A stretch of 64,000 nucleotides of DNA from Kondoa malvinella (GCA_039545315.1 BCIM01000005.1:994609-1058608); one strand, 5' to 3'; shown: positions 10,354-23,315, counted from the first letter of the stretch. Notes: a model not told the origin generated them from the letters alone. Made by a program: numbers and translations.

Positions 10354-11153
10354 TCACCGCTTCCTTTTGATCGGCTCGCTTTGATCCTTTTGAGATTCTT
10401 TGATGGCCAATTCGACGTCTTCAGCCAGCCTCGCCAGCTAGGACAAAGCATTAGCCTGCTTCACGACCGACATAGGACCACTGACCGAGGCGCAGTTCTC
10501 CGGGCTTGATTCGAAGAGCTGCTCATTATCCTGTTTCTGTCATCAGCTTGATCTATGCTACGAGCACGTGATGATATACCTCCCATTCGTGAATCGTCAT
10601 TTTACTGATTGTTCTAGCAACAGGTAGCGTTTCGACATCCTTATCGTCACTTGCTGAAGGAGGCGGAGCCAATATGCCCTCGGGGGAGAAGTAGGATTGT
10701 CCTTCGGCGCATTGAATCATTGCTGAGAGGAGAGCTCGGTTCTTTCTTTTGCTTGGTGAGGTTCTGACTAATTTCTGTAAGTAGAGCATGAGTAGCGTTC
10801 GAGTGGGCAGGCAGGGAGACGTACGTTCTTTGCTGCTTGAGAGAATAGAAAGGCATTTGGCTGGTAATGGAGTCAGCCGAAGCCGGGAACAAAGGCTTGT
10901 TGCTTACGGGATCGAGTCGCAGACTGACAGAATGAAAGCATCAGCCGAATATCAAGATTATGCACGTCATAGCTCACCTCGATACGTATTTCGCTACGGA
11001 CGGGAGACATCTTTGAACCACTGATACGCATTCTTTTAACCAAATTCACCGAATATACGGAAGATACGCACGCTCTTCATCACTAAGCTCATAAGACAAA
11101 GACGAGCTGAATCGACGCATCATAAAGCCGCGAACTCGAGGAGCGATAGGCAT
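10354..11153 (-). CDS. Small multi-exon orphan protein
   Basis: Unrecognised. Short exons can be chained on the minus strand: MPIAPRVRGFMMRRFSSSL and ELSDEERAYLPYIR (start 11153), GSKMSPVRSEIRIE, then the best exon, RTSPSKRKNRALLSAMIQCA to SKMTIHEWE, followed by DNEQLFESSPENCAS and LARLAEDVELAIKESQ with a basic end (SEPIKRKR, stop 10354). The last three exons join in frame with good GT-AG sites. The 5' part is less sure, and an alternative start lies at 11031. It could be two genes. A 160-190 residue, mostly helical product is implied. Confidence 0.38.
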
Positions 11154-11800
11154 CTTGCTTGTTTGGCTCCAGGCTGTTCCGCTCTCCAAGAAGAGCAAGA
11201 AGAAGCAGTATAGAAGGCGTCACCACGATAGTTAAAGTTATGGTGAAGGGAAAGACTACTGAAGAGCAGTACCATGGTCAAAGGCAGAGCACGTTCATCG
11301 GTCTACCTAACCGTTTGTCCAAGGCAGTGCTATGATAGGCAAGCCGGGAGAACTGAACCCGGCTAAGAGGAGAGAAAAGAAGCACAGCATGAACGTTGGA
11401 GGACTTCTCTCGGCAAAACGATGCTCTGAGCTCCGCCTGCGAACGTTTGACACCGCTTTGGGCAGAGAAGCTTGAGAACTAGGACCAATGAATAATTTAC
11501 AGCCAGCGTCGAATGAAAGGGTAGGCAGTGCTATCGCTGTTACACGGAGCCAATAGGAAACAGGGAACGAGTGCATAAGATGGCCGCAGACCTTTTCGAG
11601 ATGCCTCGCCTGGCTGTCCGAGTCGAAGTTATGCGAAATTGCAAACATCTCGAATTGCTCTAGAACCGCGTCTGCTCCTGTCAGATCAGCCTGTCTGTGC
11701 CAAAAGATGAGCAAGAAACCAGAAAGCGACGCGAAGCAAAAGACTTTGTTCGGTAAATGACCTTCGACGCGTCCTGCGAGAATTTCGCTCATGTCTTCAT
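11154..11800. promoter_or_regulatory. Divergent region upstream of MSH6
   Basis: About 650 bp between the minus-strand orphan and MSH6. A 191-codon minus-strand frame crosses it and runs into the MSH6 start, but it has no recognisable domain. I treat the stretch as promoter for MSH6 and its neighbour. No obvious cell-cycle (MluI-type) box was noted. Confidence 0.35.
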
Positions 11801-14800
11801 ATGAGTGCAGGGTTCTTCTCGAAATCAACTCAGCCTGTTCCTTCGAGTAGCGCAAGTACCAGCTCTCAGGCCAGCAAAGCAAAGAATGGAGTAAAAGCAG
11901 CGACAGCTCCGAAAAGCAAGGCCAAAACTGCTACGAGCTCAGAGGCAGCGATACCCATTTCGAGCGATGTAGAGGATGCCGCAGTCAAGAAGAGCGCGTC
12001 TTTTATCGCCATGCAGAAAGCCAAGGCTGAAGAATCTGCTCCATCGAGCTTGCAACCTACCTCTGCTGCTACTTCTGAGGGAGACCTGACAAATACCTCT
12101 CAGATGGATGTAGACTCTGACGATGAGTCACCTGTGCGGAAGGTAGGATATTCGCTACATGGACAAAGTCATGCTTAAACGTGGTATTAGCCTGGTAGAC
12201 GTCTGTCAAAGAAACGCAGTGTAGTCGAAGAGGGTAGCTCTGATGAAGAAGCAGACAAGTCAGCACGACTGGCAATGAGCAAGTCAAAGAGTCGTCCTGC
12301 CCATACAAGCTAACACTCAGCCCAGGTAAGAAACCTCGATTGTCAGCCAAACCCTCTTCGAAAGGCAAGAGCAAATCAACAGACGAAGATGACTTTCTCG
12401 CCAACACCGATCAATCCGCTTCAGAAGGGACGAGCGAGCCTGCCATCCGTGAATCACCAGCTTCGGAAGATGAAGCGCCTAAAGAAAGAACGAAACCAAA
12501 GAAAACTGCTAAACCCGCTCAGAGCAAGCTTTCGGTGCCCAAGCCTCCTATCAAGCGATCTGGTTCTAATAGCTCTACTGGTACATTATCGAAAGCTACT
12601 AATAAACGAAAAGATGTGCGGAACATTCGTTTCTAGCTCGTTGAACTTGAGCTTACAAGGAAATGTTTTGTACAGCTGGTCGAATCAAAGGCACAAGCGA
12701 ACAAAGACATGTTTGAATTCCTGCGAGATGTCAGGGATGCCGATGGCAATAGAGTCGGAGACGAAGACTATGACCCAAGAACGCTTCAGATCCCAACGAA
12801 ATACTTTGAAAAGATGGTAGGAATTTCCCCATGCTTCAGCTTGGTTTGTGCAAATCTGATTTGCTTGGCAGACACCTTTTGAAAAGCAGTTTTGGAACAT
12901 TAAGAAGAACCACTACGATACCGTTCTGTTCTTTCAAAAGGGAAAATTCTATGAGCTTTATGAAGATGATGCGAATATTGGTCACCAGGAGTTTGATCTG
13001 AAGCTGACTGACCGAGTCAAGATGAAGATGGGTAAGTCCATCCTTACTCTCGCAATTCCAAGCTGATGGCAGGGCAAAGTCGGTGTTCCGGAAGCATCTT
13101 TCGATTTCTGGTGAGTTTTGCGACTGGCTATGATTATTTCTCTGACAGTGGCTCTAGGGCTGCCAAATTCCTCGCGCGCGGATACAAAGTTGGTCGAGTG
13201 GATCAATCAGAGACTGCTTTAGGTGCCGAGATGCGCAAAGCTGCCGCTAAAGGCAAGAAAGCGGGACCAAAGGAAGACAAGATTGTAGGACGAGAGCTCA
13301 AGAGCGTCTTTACCTCTGGTACTTTAACGGATACCACTGAAGAGACTAGCGAACATTGTATTTCCATCAAGGTAGATCATACACTTGGCCGTAAAGCAAA
13401 GAGCTGATTTTTTTTGGGTGGTAGGAATACATTGAATCAGCTCATGCGCCGCCTCGAATTGGTGTCTGTGTTCTGGACGCTTCAACTGCCGGCTTTGACA
13501 TCTCAGCTTTCGAGGATGACATCTCGCGAACCAAGCTAGAGACTCTACTGCGTCAATTCAGGTAGCTATTTATCCTTTGGTTCATGTCGACAGAGTCTAA
13601 GCTATTCTGATAGACCACGCGAAATCATCTGCGAGAAGGGCAACTTGTCGCCGTCTACCATGCGAGTCGTCAAGAACATAGTCGATCTGCGCTGTTTGTG
13701 GACTTATCTCAAACCGCGTACCGAGTTCTTGTCTGCCGAGGATGCCCTCGTAGCAGTCAAGAACCTATTCACGAAGGCACCCAAAGCTGCTGAAGGCGAC
13801 TCGGACCAAGAAATGGATGGAGAGGATCAAGAACCATCGCCTTTACCGCCAGCTATTGAAGCGGTCAAAGATCAGGCTGAAGCCATGTCTGCTTTAGGCG
13901 GCATGCTTTCTCATTTGAAGCAGCTCAACCTCGATCAAGACTTGTGCCAGACTAGAAACTTCAACTCGTACGATCCGATGAAGAACGGCCAGTGTCTGGT
14001 ATTGGATGGTCAGACTTTGGCGCACATCGAGGTGCGCCTTCACTATTTCTTGCATTTGTTTGCATGATTGATGATGGAACGTACAGGTTTTGCAAAACAG
14101 CAGTGGAACAGACGAAGGAACGCTATACAAGCTAGTCAACAGATGCGTGTCGCCGTTCGGGAAACGACTTTTGAAAGGCTGGCTGTGAGAGGCTTCAACC
14201 CTACCCCTTCTGTGACTAATTCTGTTATCCCAATTACAGTATACAACCTCTGCGTGAAGTCGAAGCGATCAACGCTCGTCTCGATGCTGTTGAAGAGCTC
14301 ATGAACCACCCAACGATCGACAGCATGTTTGTGAAAGCTTGTGCTGGCCTCCTCGATCTCGAGCGCGTCTTGTCTCGCATCTGTGCTGGAAAGTGCAAAG
14401 CCGTCGTCTTTCTCAAGCTACTCTCGAACTTCAGCGCCCTTAGCAAATTCTTTGCCGACATAAAAGAGGAAGACGGTGAATTAAAATCGGCTGTGCTGCA
14501 GCGTCTCGTCTCTCGTACTCCATCTTTGGCGAGTAAGCTCAAAACTATCAAGAAGACCTTCATCGAGGAAGATGGTGCGTGCAACAAGGAGCCTCATCGT
14601 GTCATGTCTAATATGCCATAGGTGTTCTTGTCCCGAACGAAGGCGCAGACGAGGAGTACGATGCTATTCTTGAAGAGATCCGTTCGATCGAAGAGCAATT
14701 GGGTTCGACTTTGAGCAAATACAAGAAGGAGCTCAAGTGAGCTGGAATATCTTGCCTTTGGTTCAGAATGCTAAACAACACTTGCAGAGACTCGAGCATG

Positions 14801-16207
14801 ATCTTCAAGGACATAGGAACGAAAGACATTTACCAGATTCAATGCAAGAAAGGCACCGATGTTCCAGACGACTGGACCCAGATGAGTTCGACAAAAGACT
14901 TTACTCGGTACTACTCGCCCAAAATCGAAAAGCTCGTCCGCAAACTAAAAGAAGCTCGCGAGAACCGCACAACTTTGCGCTCGTCTTTCCAAGCCAAACT
15001 CTATGCCGCTTTCTCCGAAGACTATCCTTTCTACAAGAACTTCGTCTTGAATGTAGCTGAACTTGACTGCCTGCTTTCCTTGGCAAAGACGAGTCAAAAT
15101 ATGGGCGAGCCAGCTGTTCGAGCTGAATTCGTCGAGGGCGACCATGCTTTTGTGGCATTTGAGGAGCTGCGACATCCTTGTCTGCTTACGACTGATGTTG
15201 AATTCATTCCGAATGATGTAACGCTAGGCAAGGCTCATCAGCAGATGATGCTTCTTACCGGTTCGTTAGACATGTGATGCAGCGGAATGATCGCTAAATG
15301 CTTCCTCGATGTAACAGGTCCAAACATGGCAGGCAAGAGCACTATGTTGCGCATGACTTCAGCTGCTGTGATCATGGCCCAGATTGTACGCCTAGCTCGG
15401 ATTGTACTATGATTAATGGCTGATCTGCTTCCGCCTAGGGATGCTATGTGCCAGCTCAAAAGGCCGTCATCTGCCCAGCCGATCGAATCGTCACTCGCAT
15501 GGGCGCCAACGACTACATCTTTCAAAACGCCAGTACCTTCAAAGTCGAAATGGACGATTGCAAGAAGATTCTAGATGAAGCGACTCCTAAATCTCTTGTG
15601 GTCCTTGATGAGCTTGGTAGAGGTACAGCTACCTTTGATGGGCTGTCTATTGCTTTCTCGGTGTTACATCATCTTGCTACTCGTCAGTCTAGCATCGGTT
15701 TTCATTTTTCGACGTGTTGGCCTGATTTCTGATTGACAGACGTCGGATGCATTGGCTTCTTCTCAACGCACTACAACTCGCTCGTAGAGGACTTTCGATA
15801 CCACTCCCAAGTCCGACCTTGTCACATGCAAACTCTGACCCAGGACGACACCATTACTTTCCTATACAAGCTAGTGGACGGCGCGACGGAAAAGTCTTAT
15901 GGCTCCCACGTCGCTCGATTGGCAGGTGTAGCCGAACCGGTCGTGCAGAGGGCCATTGAGATGTCTGCTGCTTTCGAGGAGCAAAGCAAGAAGAGGGAAT
16001 TGGAGTCGAGGAAAGATGAAGGGTCCTTGCCGTTGCCCTTCCAGGCTGACGCGTCCTTCTTGTTCTCTTGTGAGTGTTCTTCCTTTTCTTATCAGACTGT
16101 AGCTGATAGTAGATGCAGTGACTGGTGACAATGCGTCGGAAAGGGACACTTTAGCATTTGAGCTCGACGTGCTGGCCGCGTCTTGTATTCAGGGTCTGAA
16201 GGTATAA
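11801..16207 (+). CDS. MSH6: DNA mismatch repair protein MSH6
   Basis: MutS homologue that pairs with MSH2 (MutS-alpha) to bind base mismatches. The N-terminus ([20 protein letters not shown]) is a disordered, Ser/Ala-rich and acidic tail of several hundred residues. The mismatch-binding wedge has the FxE motif in [14 protein letters not shown] (about 12930-12960). The connector and lever domains follow. The ATPase has Walker [13 protein letters not shown] (about 15320), the MutS segment with STFKVEMDD, Walker B/signature [13 protein letters not shown] (about 15605) and [12 protein letters not shown] (about 15770). It ends [15 protein letters not shown]. At least ten short introns are present; one falls just before the Walker A glycine. 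NOC4 starts only 79 bp downstream. Confident. Confidence 0.95.
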
Positions 16208-16286
16208 GCTCTTCGAAGCGCTTGCTATGTAAACAACAGATGTAAAATCACTATCATGGGTATATTTTGGTCTTCTGCTAAACACC

Positions 16287-18335
16287 ATGGCGAAAGCGAA
16301 ACTATCGTCGTTGCCTAAAGCAGGGCCTAGCAAACAAAAGAAGCCTAACAAAGTACAGAAGAGTGATAAGGTTGCAGAGTTGGAAGAGCGAATCAAAGAG
16401 AATCCGCAAGATTTGAATGTTAGCTCGTCCTCTTTGGGCAGGGCAGCGAGAGACTGATACGCTGACTTGAACAGCCGATATCAGATCTCTTGAAGATTTT
16501 GAAAGACAGCACTGCAAAACCAAAGACAGCCTATGCAGCAGCTCATGCCTTGCATCGAATTTTCACTTTGTTGGTCAAAGAAGGCAGGTTGCACGGGAAG
16601 CTCAAAGCAGGAAACGAAGCGGCTGTTAAAGTGGTCAGGGAATGGTTGAAGGAGCGTTACAATGCCTATACCGATCAGCTGGTTGCTTTGCTGCCTAGTC
16701 AAGATCCGGCTTTGAGGGTTAGTGTTTCGGCTCTCTCATGTCGCGCTCAGGCTCATGTGATGTACAGTCCTCTGCTCTGAACCTGTTGATGGACCTCCTG
16801 CGCACTGAATCTGAGCGTATCACGACTTTGCAATCACCTCCAGCATATCAACTGGCAACAGCTTTATGGTCGAAGATCGTCTCTGGCTTGCTCTCCACTT
16901 CAACAGAAGCAGATCTGCTAGAAGAGTTTCTCTCAAAATACCTGAACCACTATGATGATCTGCGCTATCATTTCTTGCGAGAGACACCAGCCGCTTGCTC
17001 TTCGTCTTCAGACCAATCTACCACTGCAGAAACGCTTCTCTCGATACTAGAAGGTATCAACAGCATGCCCTCGCAATCAGATCACATTAATCGCTTTTGG
17101 GCCGCTTCCATTGATTTAGTCAAGAAACCTGTTCCCGCTTCTCGACCAAACAAGAAACGCAAGATCAACGACGGTAGTACGGGCATCTTTGATTCTTCAG
17201 AAGAAGAAGAAATCGTTGAACCTACAAGCAAAAGCAAAACACCTGATCTGCTCAGCGTCGCAGCGCACAAGAAAGTTTTCCAAGCCGCTTGGTTGGCCTG
17301 TCTTACTCTATTGCAAGGCGAAGAACAGCTCAAAAGAGTGCTAGCGATACTTCATCAATCCATCTTGCCGCACATGCCCAATCCGCAAATGTTGCTTGAT
17401 TTCTTGGTTGATTGTTGTGCCCATGGTGGTACTGTAGCGTTGTTGGCGCTGGATGGGCTGTTTACGCTCATGACTCAACACAATCTGTGGGTCTTGGTGC
17501 CTTGGTGCTTCTTCAGCTTCTACTGTGGAGGTTGAACATTAGACCTACAGGGATTACCCGAGCTTCTACCAGCAGCTATATGGACTGCTTGATAGGAATG
17601 TGCTGCATGTCCGATATCGTTCTCGCTTTTTTCGAATGATGGAACTTTTCCTATCTTCAAGGTGGGTCGAGAAATGGTCTAGCCTGTTCGCATGCTGAGG
17701 ACGTCTTGGACCTACAGTCATCTGCCCGTCACTTTGATCGCGTCCTTCATCAAGCGGCTCTCGCGATTGAGTCTGAACGCTCCGCCTGCTGCTATTGTCT
17801 CGATCATCCCTTTCGTCTACAACCTTTTCAAGAGACACCCGCAATGCATGTTGCTCATCCACAGACCACAAGACGAAGATGAAAAAACTGGATTCGAAGG
17901 TGTGCGCTCCTTTCCTCGCTTTCAGTCAAGTCTCACTCCGGTCTAGATCCCTTCAATGCCGACGAAGCTGACCCGCTCAAGACAAACGCTATTGACTCTT
18001 CGATATGGGAATTGACGTCCATGCGAACGCATTACCTCGCGAGTGTATCTACATTAGCCAAAATCTTCCAAGAGCAGCTCACCAAGCCTAACTACAACAT
18101 GGATGATTTCTTAGATCATGCTTATACTTCCGTCAGTCCATATCCCCTTCCGCTGATATTGGACTGATCGATAGAGCAGTTATTCGATACGGAGATCAAG
18201 CGCAAAATCATCAATGCTCCAGCTTTGGATCTTCCGCCCGTCATAGCAAAGAAGGTCGCCTTCTTCCCCTTAGCAAACGCAGAAACAAAAGATGAACCTT
18301 GGTCGGATCCCATCACAGAGCTGTTCGCATTTTAG
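16287..18335 (+). CDS. NOC4: Nucleolar complex protein 4, 40S ribosome assembly
   Basis: Noc4 (Utp19) works with Nop14 in 40S pre-ribosome maturation and export. It begins MAKAKLSSLPKAGPSKQKK, a basic nucleolar-type tail. A helical repeat body follows (AAHALHRIFTLLVKEGRL; SSALNLLMDLLRTESERIT), then an acidic/basic insert with KKRKINDG. The CBF/Mak21-type C-terminal domain contains LDGLFTLMTQHNL, DYPSFYQQLYGLLDRNVL (about 17545), FFRMMELFLSS, LSLNAPPAAIVSIIPF and VYNLFKRHPQCMLLIHR. It ends ETKDEPWSDPITELFAF, a conserved Noc4 ending. The 3' end meets convergent CDK7 33 bp away. Confidence 0.92.
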
Positions 18336-18368
18336 TTGTACAATATATCTACACATATAATACAAGCT

Positions 18369-19858
18369 CTAGAACTCTAGTTTTCGTGCAATTTTAGCTG
18401 CAGGTTCATCGTTCATCGCTTCCGCTGGTCGTTTCTTGTTTTCCTGCATGATGGCTGCTGCGTTCTCTGCTGGCGGTAAAGCCCGAGGTTTGAGTTCTGC
18501 TGTTGGTTTGGGTAATTTCGAGTAATGCGTTGGAGCGGGTTGGGAGTTGAAGTAAGCATGAGAAAGCGACTGTGTTTGCAAATCAGCAGGTAGCAATGAT
18601 AACATGTGAGCAAGGGCGCACCTGTCGCGCCGTTATTCGTTTGATCGGATCGAAAGTCAAGAGTTTGCCTAGCCAATCTATCGCTTCGGCTGATGCAGCG
18701 CTAAAGATGAGTCTAAGCGGCTGTTTAGGTATCTTGTCGAATTTGAGATAGCCAGGCAGTTTGGTGTGATTCTGTCAGAAAAAGCTAAATTGAGCGCAAA
18801 TCGTGCACAGTCAAACCATTCCTGACCGGCCAGTCTTCTTCCGTAGGTGTGCCTAGCGCTTGAAACATTTTTGTGAGTTGCTCCATATCGGAAGCGCCGG
18901 TCAAGAAGGGGACTCGAAGCATGAGTTCGGCAAAGATGCAGCCTACAGCCCAACAATCGACGCCAACGTGATGAAAGGTCGAAGCAAAGAGGAGCTCAGG
19001 CGGTCGATACCATCTATGAATAATGGTCAGTCTATGATTCGACAAAGAGTTGATGAACTGACATTGTCACGACTTGGTTTGTCATTCTTGCTTTCGGGTT
19101 TGCAAACTCTCGCGCAAGACCGAAATCTGCTATCTTGAGCTTGCCATCAGGCGCTATCAGCAAATTGTTTGGTTTCAGATCCTGTTTGCTCGTAAAGAAA
19201 GGCAAAGCAGTTGTGAGTATTGGGCAGACTAACTCGATGCAAGACCCAATTTCGGTGACAAAAGTCCAATCCTTTCATCGTCATGAGCATCCAACTCTTG
19301 ATGTCAGCAGCCTGAAAGACGAGCGAGCGGTCTTTGATGACTGCTTCTAGGTCGGTATCCAGGTATTCGAGCACAAGATTGAGGTTCGACTTGGAAGAGA
19401 AGACGTCCAACAACTGCAGAGATACCATCAGCACATGACGCGCTGCAGTATGAGAGATCAGATCACTTCAATGACATGCGGATGCCGTAGTTCTTGTAGA
19501 AACTTCACTTCACGGATAGCCGACATATCGAGACCATCCTTGAAGAAAGTGCCTACTTTGATCTGAGAGCGCTAAGTAAGGCAATGATGCAGTGATATTT
19601 CAGCTGGTAGTGCAGACCTTCTTGATGGCAATCTTGCGTCCAGTCGCGATTTGTTTGCCTTTGCCAACCATCAGCTCGTTGCAATTGCGTGGTCTTCGCG
19701 CTTGTACTCACCCAGATACACCGAAGCATATGTACCCTCTCTGGGATCTCAGAGTCAGCCCAAACGCCAGTGCAACGCTGAATCAACGCGGCGCACCCTA
19801 CTTTCCGCTCTTTCGTGTATGATTCTTGGATTAGAGCTGTCCCAAGCACGCTTGTCAT
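18369..19858 (-). CDS. KIN28: TFIIH cyclin-dependent kinase CDK7/KIN28 type
   Basis: Kinase that phosphorylates Ser5/7 of the RNA polymerase II tail, and in some fungi activates other CDKs. Spliced order: [13 protein letters not shown] (P-loop), [11 protein letters not shown] (catalytic Lys), [20 protein letters not shown] (alpha-C; CDK7-like, not PSTAIRE), [52 protein letters not shown] (DFG), NQVVT then [40 protein letters not shown] and [17 protein letters not shown]. The C-terminal tail is [18 protein letters not shown] then KIARKLEF. The TxWYR position reads I across an intron, where CDK7s usually have R. I use the ATG at 19858; an exon from 19919 is possible but needs a 31-nt intron. 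Confidence 0.9.
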
Positions 19859-20523
19859 CAGTCCTTGCGTGCCTTAGACTGTCTGTCTACGCACCGTTAG
19901 CCCGCTCAGCGGCTTCCATCTCGTTGTTTCGCTGAAAGTATCAAAATATGCGCTGGAAGCAGTTTTGGTCGACTATTCGCTGCTCTGCTTTGTGCTTGGA
20001 GCAACCGCACGACGCCTCGTATGTCTTGTGGACGTCACCCCGATAAGTCCCTATGCTTTGGGAAGATCTGTTGTGGTTTGTTTGGCTTCCGTGCTTCCCT
20101 TGACTGTTATTCATGGACACACCAACCTGGATTTGGCGTACGAAGGCTACAGGCGGTGTCGACGACGCACTTCGTAATTTGTGTTGCACTATTATGCCGG
20201 GCGCTTTGATCCCATCACTTCCGAATGTCAGTCGGATCTCAATGCATGTTCGCCTGAACGTCGCTGGTGGACACGTCGTCTGAGCAATTTGCTCGTGATC
20301 GTACTCAGATGACAGTACAAGCACAGCAGCTTGCATCATAACTCACCGCTCAGCCACATCTCTGACTGCACAGCCTGAATTTCAAAAGTCCAATCAAAGC
20401 ATCTCTATCTCGCTTCCTTTTCACTTTTCGCGTTATACCCTCTTTCATTCCTTCGTACATTCGTATACCACGTTCGCTAATCTACACTTTTATACGCCTC
20501 GTTATTACTACCAGGCCTTGCCG
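19859..20523. promoter_or_regulatory. Divergent region between CDK7 and a CaaX-type gene
   Basis: About 660 bp. The part just before 20524 (about 20395-20515) is rich in C and T on the plus strand, as is common just upstream of fungal transcription starts. No convincing coding frame is present. Confidence 0.4.
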
Positions 20524-21192
20524 ATGCAATACTATCAACCTCAACAGATGCCTATGGGCATGTATCAGCAACCAATGATGCCACAGCAAGCGTATGGAGG
20601 GTATCCAATGATGACTCCAGGACCGGGATTTGCAGCAATGCCAGGAGCGTATCAAACGCCGTATCGTGCGTTCCGGTTCCGATCCCGCCGCGGCCAGAGC
20701 TTACCTTCATTGAGCAGACCCATATGGTGGGAACCCTTATGGAATGCCTCATGGACAAGAATAGTAAGCATATTGCGTTTTTCGTCTTTTCGCTTCGATG
20801 CTGATGCATCGCCTCGTAGTAGAGTGAGCTTACTAAGAGCCTCAATGCGGCCTGCAGCTCATCAGATGTTACAAATAGTGGTGCCTCACATGCAAAGAAG
20901 AGAAAGACCGGTTAGATGACAGGAGGGAGAGCGGCGGACGCAGTCAAAGAGCGCTTTTATCGAGAGGTAGGCTCTTTCCCTATCAGTTCTGATCAGAATA
21001 CTGATTGCTATACAGATCAACCGGATACAGAAATCAGTACGCTATGAGCTTCTATTGCCTTCAGAGCCATCACTGATGTTCGCTGTCGTTCCAGTCTATG
21101 ATTGGTCTGCCTTCCATGCGCAACATATGAACCTAGATCGGTTTCCAGAGATAGAAGAAGAGAAAGAGCCAGGGTGTTGTATCGTCAGTTGA
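20524..21192 (+). CDS. Small Gln/Met/Pro-rich protein ending in a CaaX-like box, splicing uncertain
   Basis: Unrecognised. The first exon is a Met/Gln/Pro/Tyr-rich low-complexity stretch (YYQPQQMPMGMYQQPMMPQQ). A conserved-looking block follows (TFIEQTHMVGTLMECLMDKN), then SELTKSLNAACSSS and KKRKT, then KERFYREINRIQKSVRYELL and SLMFAVVPVYDW, ending EKEPGCCIVS. The last four residues, CIVS, preceded by another Cys, fit a prenylated CaaX end as in Ras and G-gamma proteins. Two introns here would be only 32-33 nt, and the junction near 20764-20825 cannot keep both flanking blocks in frame with canonical GT-AG, so either my exon choice is wrong or there is a one-base problem. The last exon alone may be a separate small protein starting at 20917. 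Confidence 0.42.
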
Positions 21193-21320
21193 CAGTTACG
21201 AGATGTACTAGGGCAAAAAGGGTTTCTGCGACTTCAGATCTGTGGTTGTAACGATGTTGCTCGGGTGGGCAAAATTAGATATGTGAGAATAGGCATAACA
21301 ATGCAAGGTATATTGGACTA

Positions 21321-23315
21321 TCACCGCTTCATCGAGAACTTCTTCAATGGATCTACTTTCGATCCTCCCCTTCCGCCTCGACCACCTTTCCCACCACGAC
21401 CTCTGCCTCTGCCATTCTTGTGGAAAGAGACTCGTCGATCGTTGGGCTTGCCATCGGCGCCTTCCCCTGTTGTGACAGTGTTGACAGGCGCTATTCTCGG
21501 CATGAGGTAAGACGGTACGTGCTTGAGATGCGGCTGGACACGAGCTGGGTGCAAAGGCTTGTCGTGACGAAGGAAAGCTAGATCTTTCGGATTGTCTTCG
21601 AAATGGGCCTGCACAAGTTCGTTGCCCATCAGCTGCTATCCAGCATGAAAAGAACACTCGTACCTGAAGCTTCTCTGAATTCAGAACCTCCTGCTTGATC
21701 TCTTGTATCCTAGCTTCCCTCACACTCGCCCTTGTTACACTCCTCAATCCATCTTCCATACGATATCTAAACGCTTCAACCTGCTTCATGTCAAACACAT
21801 AGTCCTTCACTCTTCCCTCGCCCTGCTCCTTCACAATCCTCTTCCAGACACTCTCGTCTCTCTTGGCACTTTGCAAGCTCACATCCCCTTTCGTCTGTTT
21901 TCCCCATTGCGCTTTAGGCACAACGAAACTCAACGCCATGCCTTCTCTTCCTGCACGAGCTGTTCGACCAATTCGATGTGTGTATGAACGAGAAGTAGCG
22001 GGTAAATCAAAGTTGAGCACGCAGGAAACGTCGATAAAATCGATACCTCTTGAGACGCCGTATTCGGTCGAAATAGCTGAAGTGGGCTTGCGTTTTCTCT
22101 TTTGACTTTTGAGTGGAGATGGAGCAGCTTCTTGTTCCGGTAGAGTAGAAGTGGAAGCAACAGGCGCAGTAGGAATCAGTTCTTCCTTTGGATTCTCATC
22201 TCGATCTTGCCCTTGCACACCGGAATCGTCTGTAGCGATGAGGTAGTCGAAGACACCGCGGTTGAATTCTTGAACTGCGTGGTAGCGAGAGTTGAAAGGT
22301 AGTTCAGCGTTGAGAACACCAGATTTGATGCCGAATTTCTCGAGGAAGAGCTTGAGCTGATACCCCCTATCGGTATTGTTGACAAAGATAAGACATTTCC
22401 CTTTGACAAGCTTGAGCTTGAGGATGACGTAGATCAAGAGGTACTTGTCTTCTTCGGAGCATCTGCACGACGTCGTTGATCCAAGTCCGTGAACCGGACA
22501 GAGATCATTGTTACGCACCGAACGGCATACTGCGTCAGATTGACAGACTGATCCTCCTCATCGTTCAACAACAAAACAACTGGATCACGCAATACCATGC
22601 CCTGTAGCTCCTCAACTTCGCCCGTCATTGTCGCACTCATCAAGAAGCTCTGATACGTTGTCGGCAAGTCCCAAGGACCAGCCAAAATCGACCTAATATC
22701 ATCTGACGAATGACCATACGATAAAATAAGATCCGCTTCGTCGATAATGAGGCATTCCAATTTCGAAATATCCAAAGCCTTGCTTCTCAAGTGCGCCAGA
22801 GCTCTAGAAGGTGTAGCGACAACGATATCAGGTTTATCGGCCAATTGCAAGCGCTGCACTTTATCCCTTGTAGACGTAGCAGAAGAAGTAGAATTTTTTG
22901 ATCTTTTGTGCTGGTTTCCTCCGTCGCCCGCAACATTGACTACTTGGATCAGATCTTCACCTAGCGCTTCTGCCAATATTCTTAGATGGGCGTAGACTTG
23001 TTCAGCCAGTTCGCGAGTAGGTACAAGGATCAAAGAACGAGTAGCGTGGAATTCAACGTCTGTTGCGGATAGAGCGAGTTTCTTTCGTAGGATGGTTTGC
23101 ACAGCTGGAATACCGTATGCCAGTGTCTTGCCGCTGCCTGTGCGAGCTCGAGCGAGAATGTCTTTGCCTTGGACGGCTAGAGGTATCACTTTGGCTTGAA
23201 CGGGTGTTGGGTGCGTAAAGCCTAGTGCTGCAATGGACCGCAAAAGTCTGTTGTCCAGCACAGACGACAGAGCTGTGAAAGACTCTTTCTCTTTGCTAGT
23301 TGAATCTTCTGTCAT
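21321..23315 (-). CDS. DBP9: ATP-dependent DEAD-box RNA helicase DBP9
   Basis: Nucleolar helicase for 60S ribosome assembly (human DDX56). The N-terminus [20 protein letters not shown] is followed by the Q motif GFTHPTPVQ, motif [31 protein letters not shown] in [19 protein letters not shown] and SAT. After an intron near 22470-22520: [20 protein letters not shown], the DBP9-specific [20 protein letters not shown] and [10 protein letters not shown]. Between the RecA-2 strands lies the usual DBP9 insert with Lys/Arg (KSQKRKRKP). The C-terminus is an RGG-like tract ([17 protein letters not shown]) ending KKFSMKR. I start at the ATG at 23315 because the upstream in-frame codon is GTG. Confidence 0.93.

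Noticed and set aside
11307..11882. 191-codon minus-strand frame overlapping the MSH6 start
   Set aside because: No domain, no ATG-headed support outside the MSH6 coding region, and it is antisense to a certain exon.
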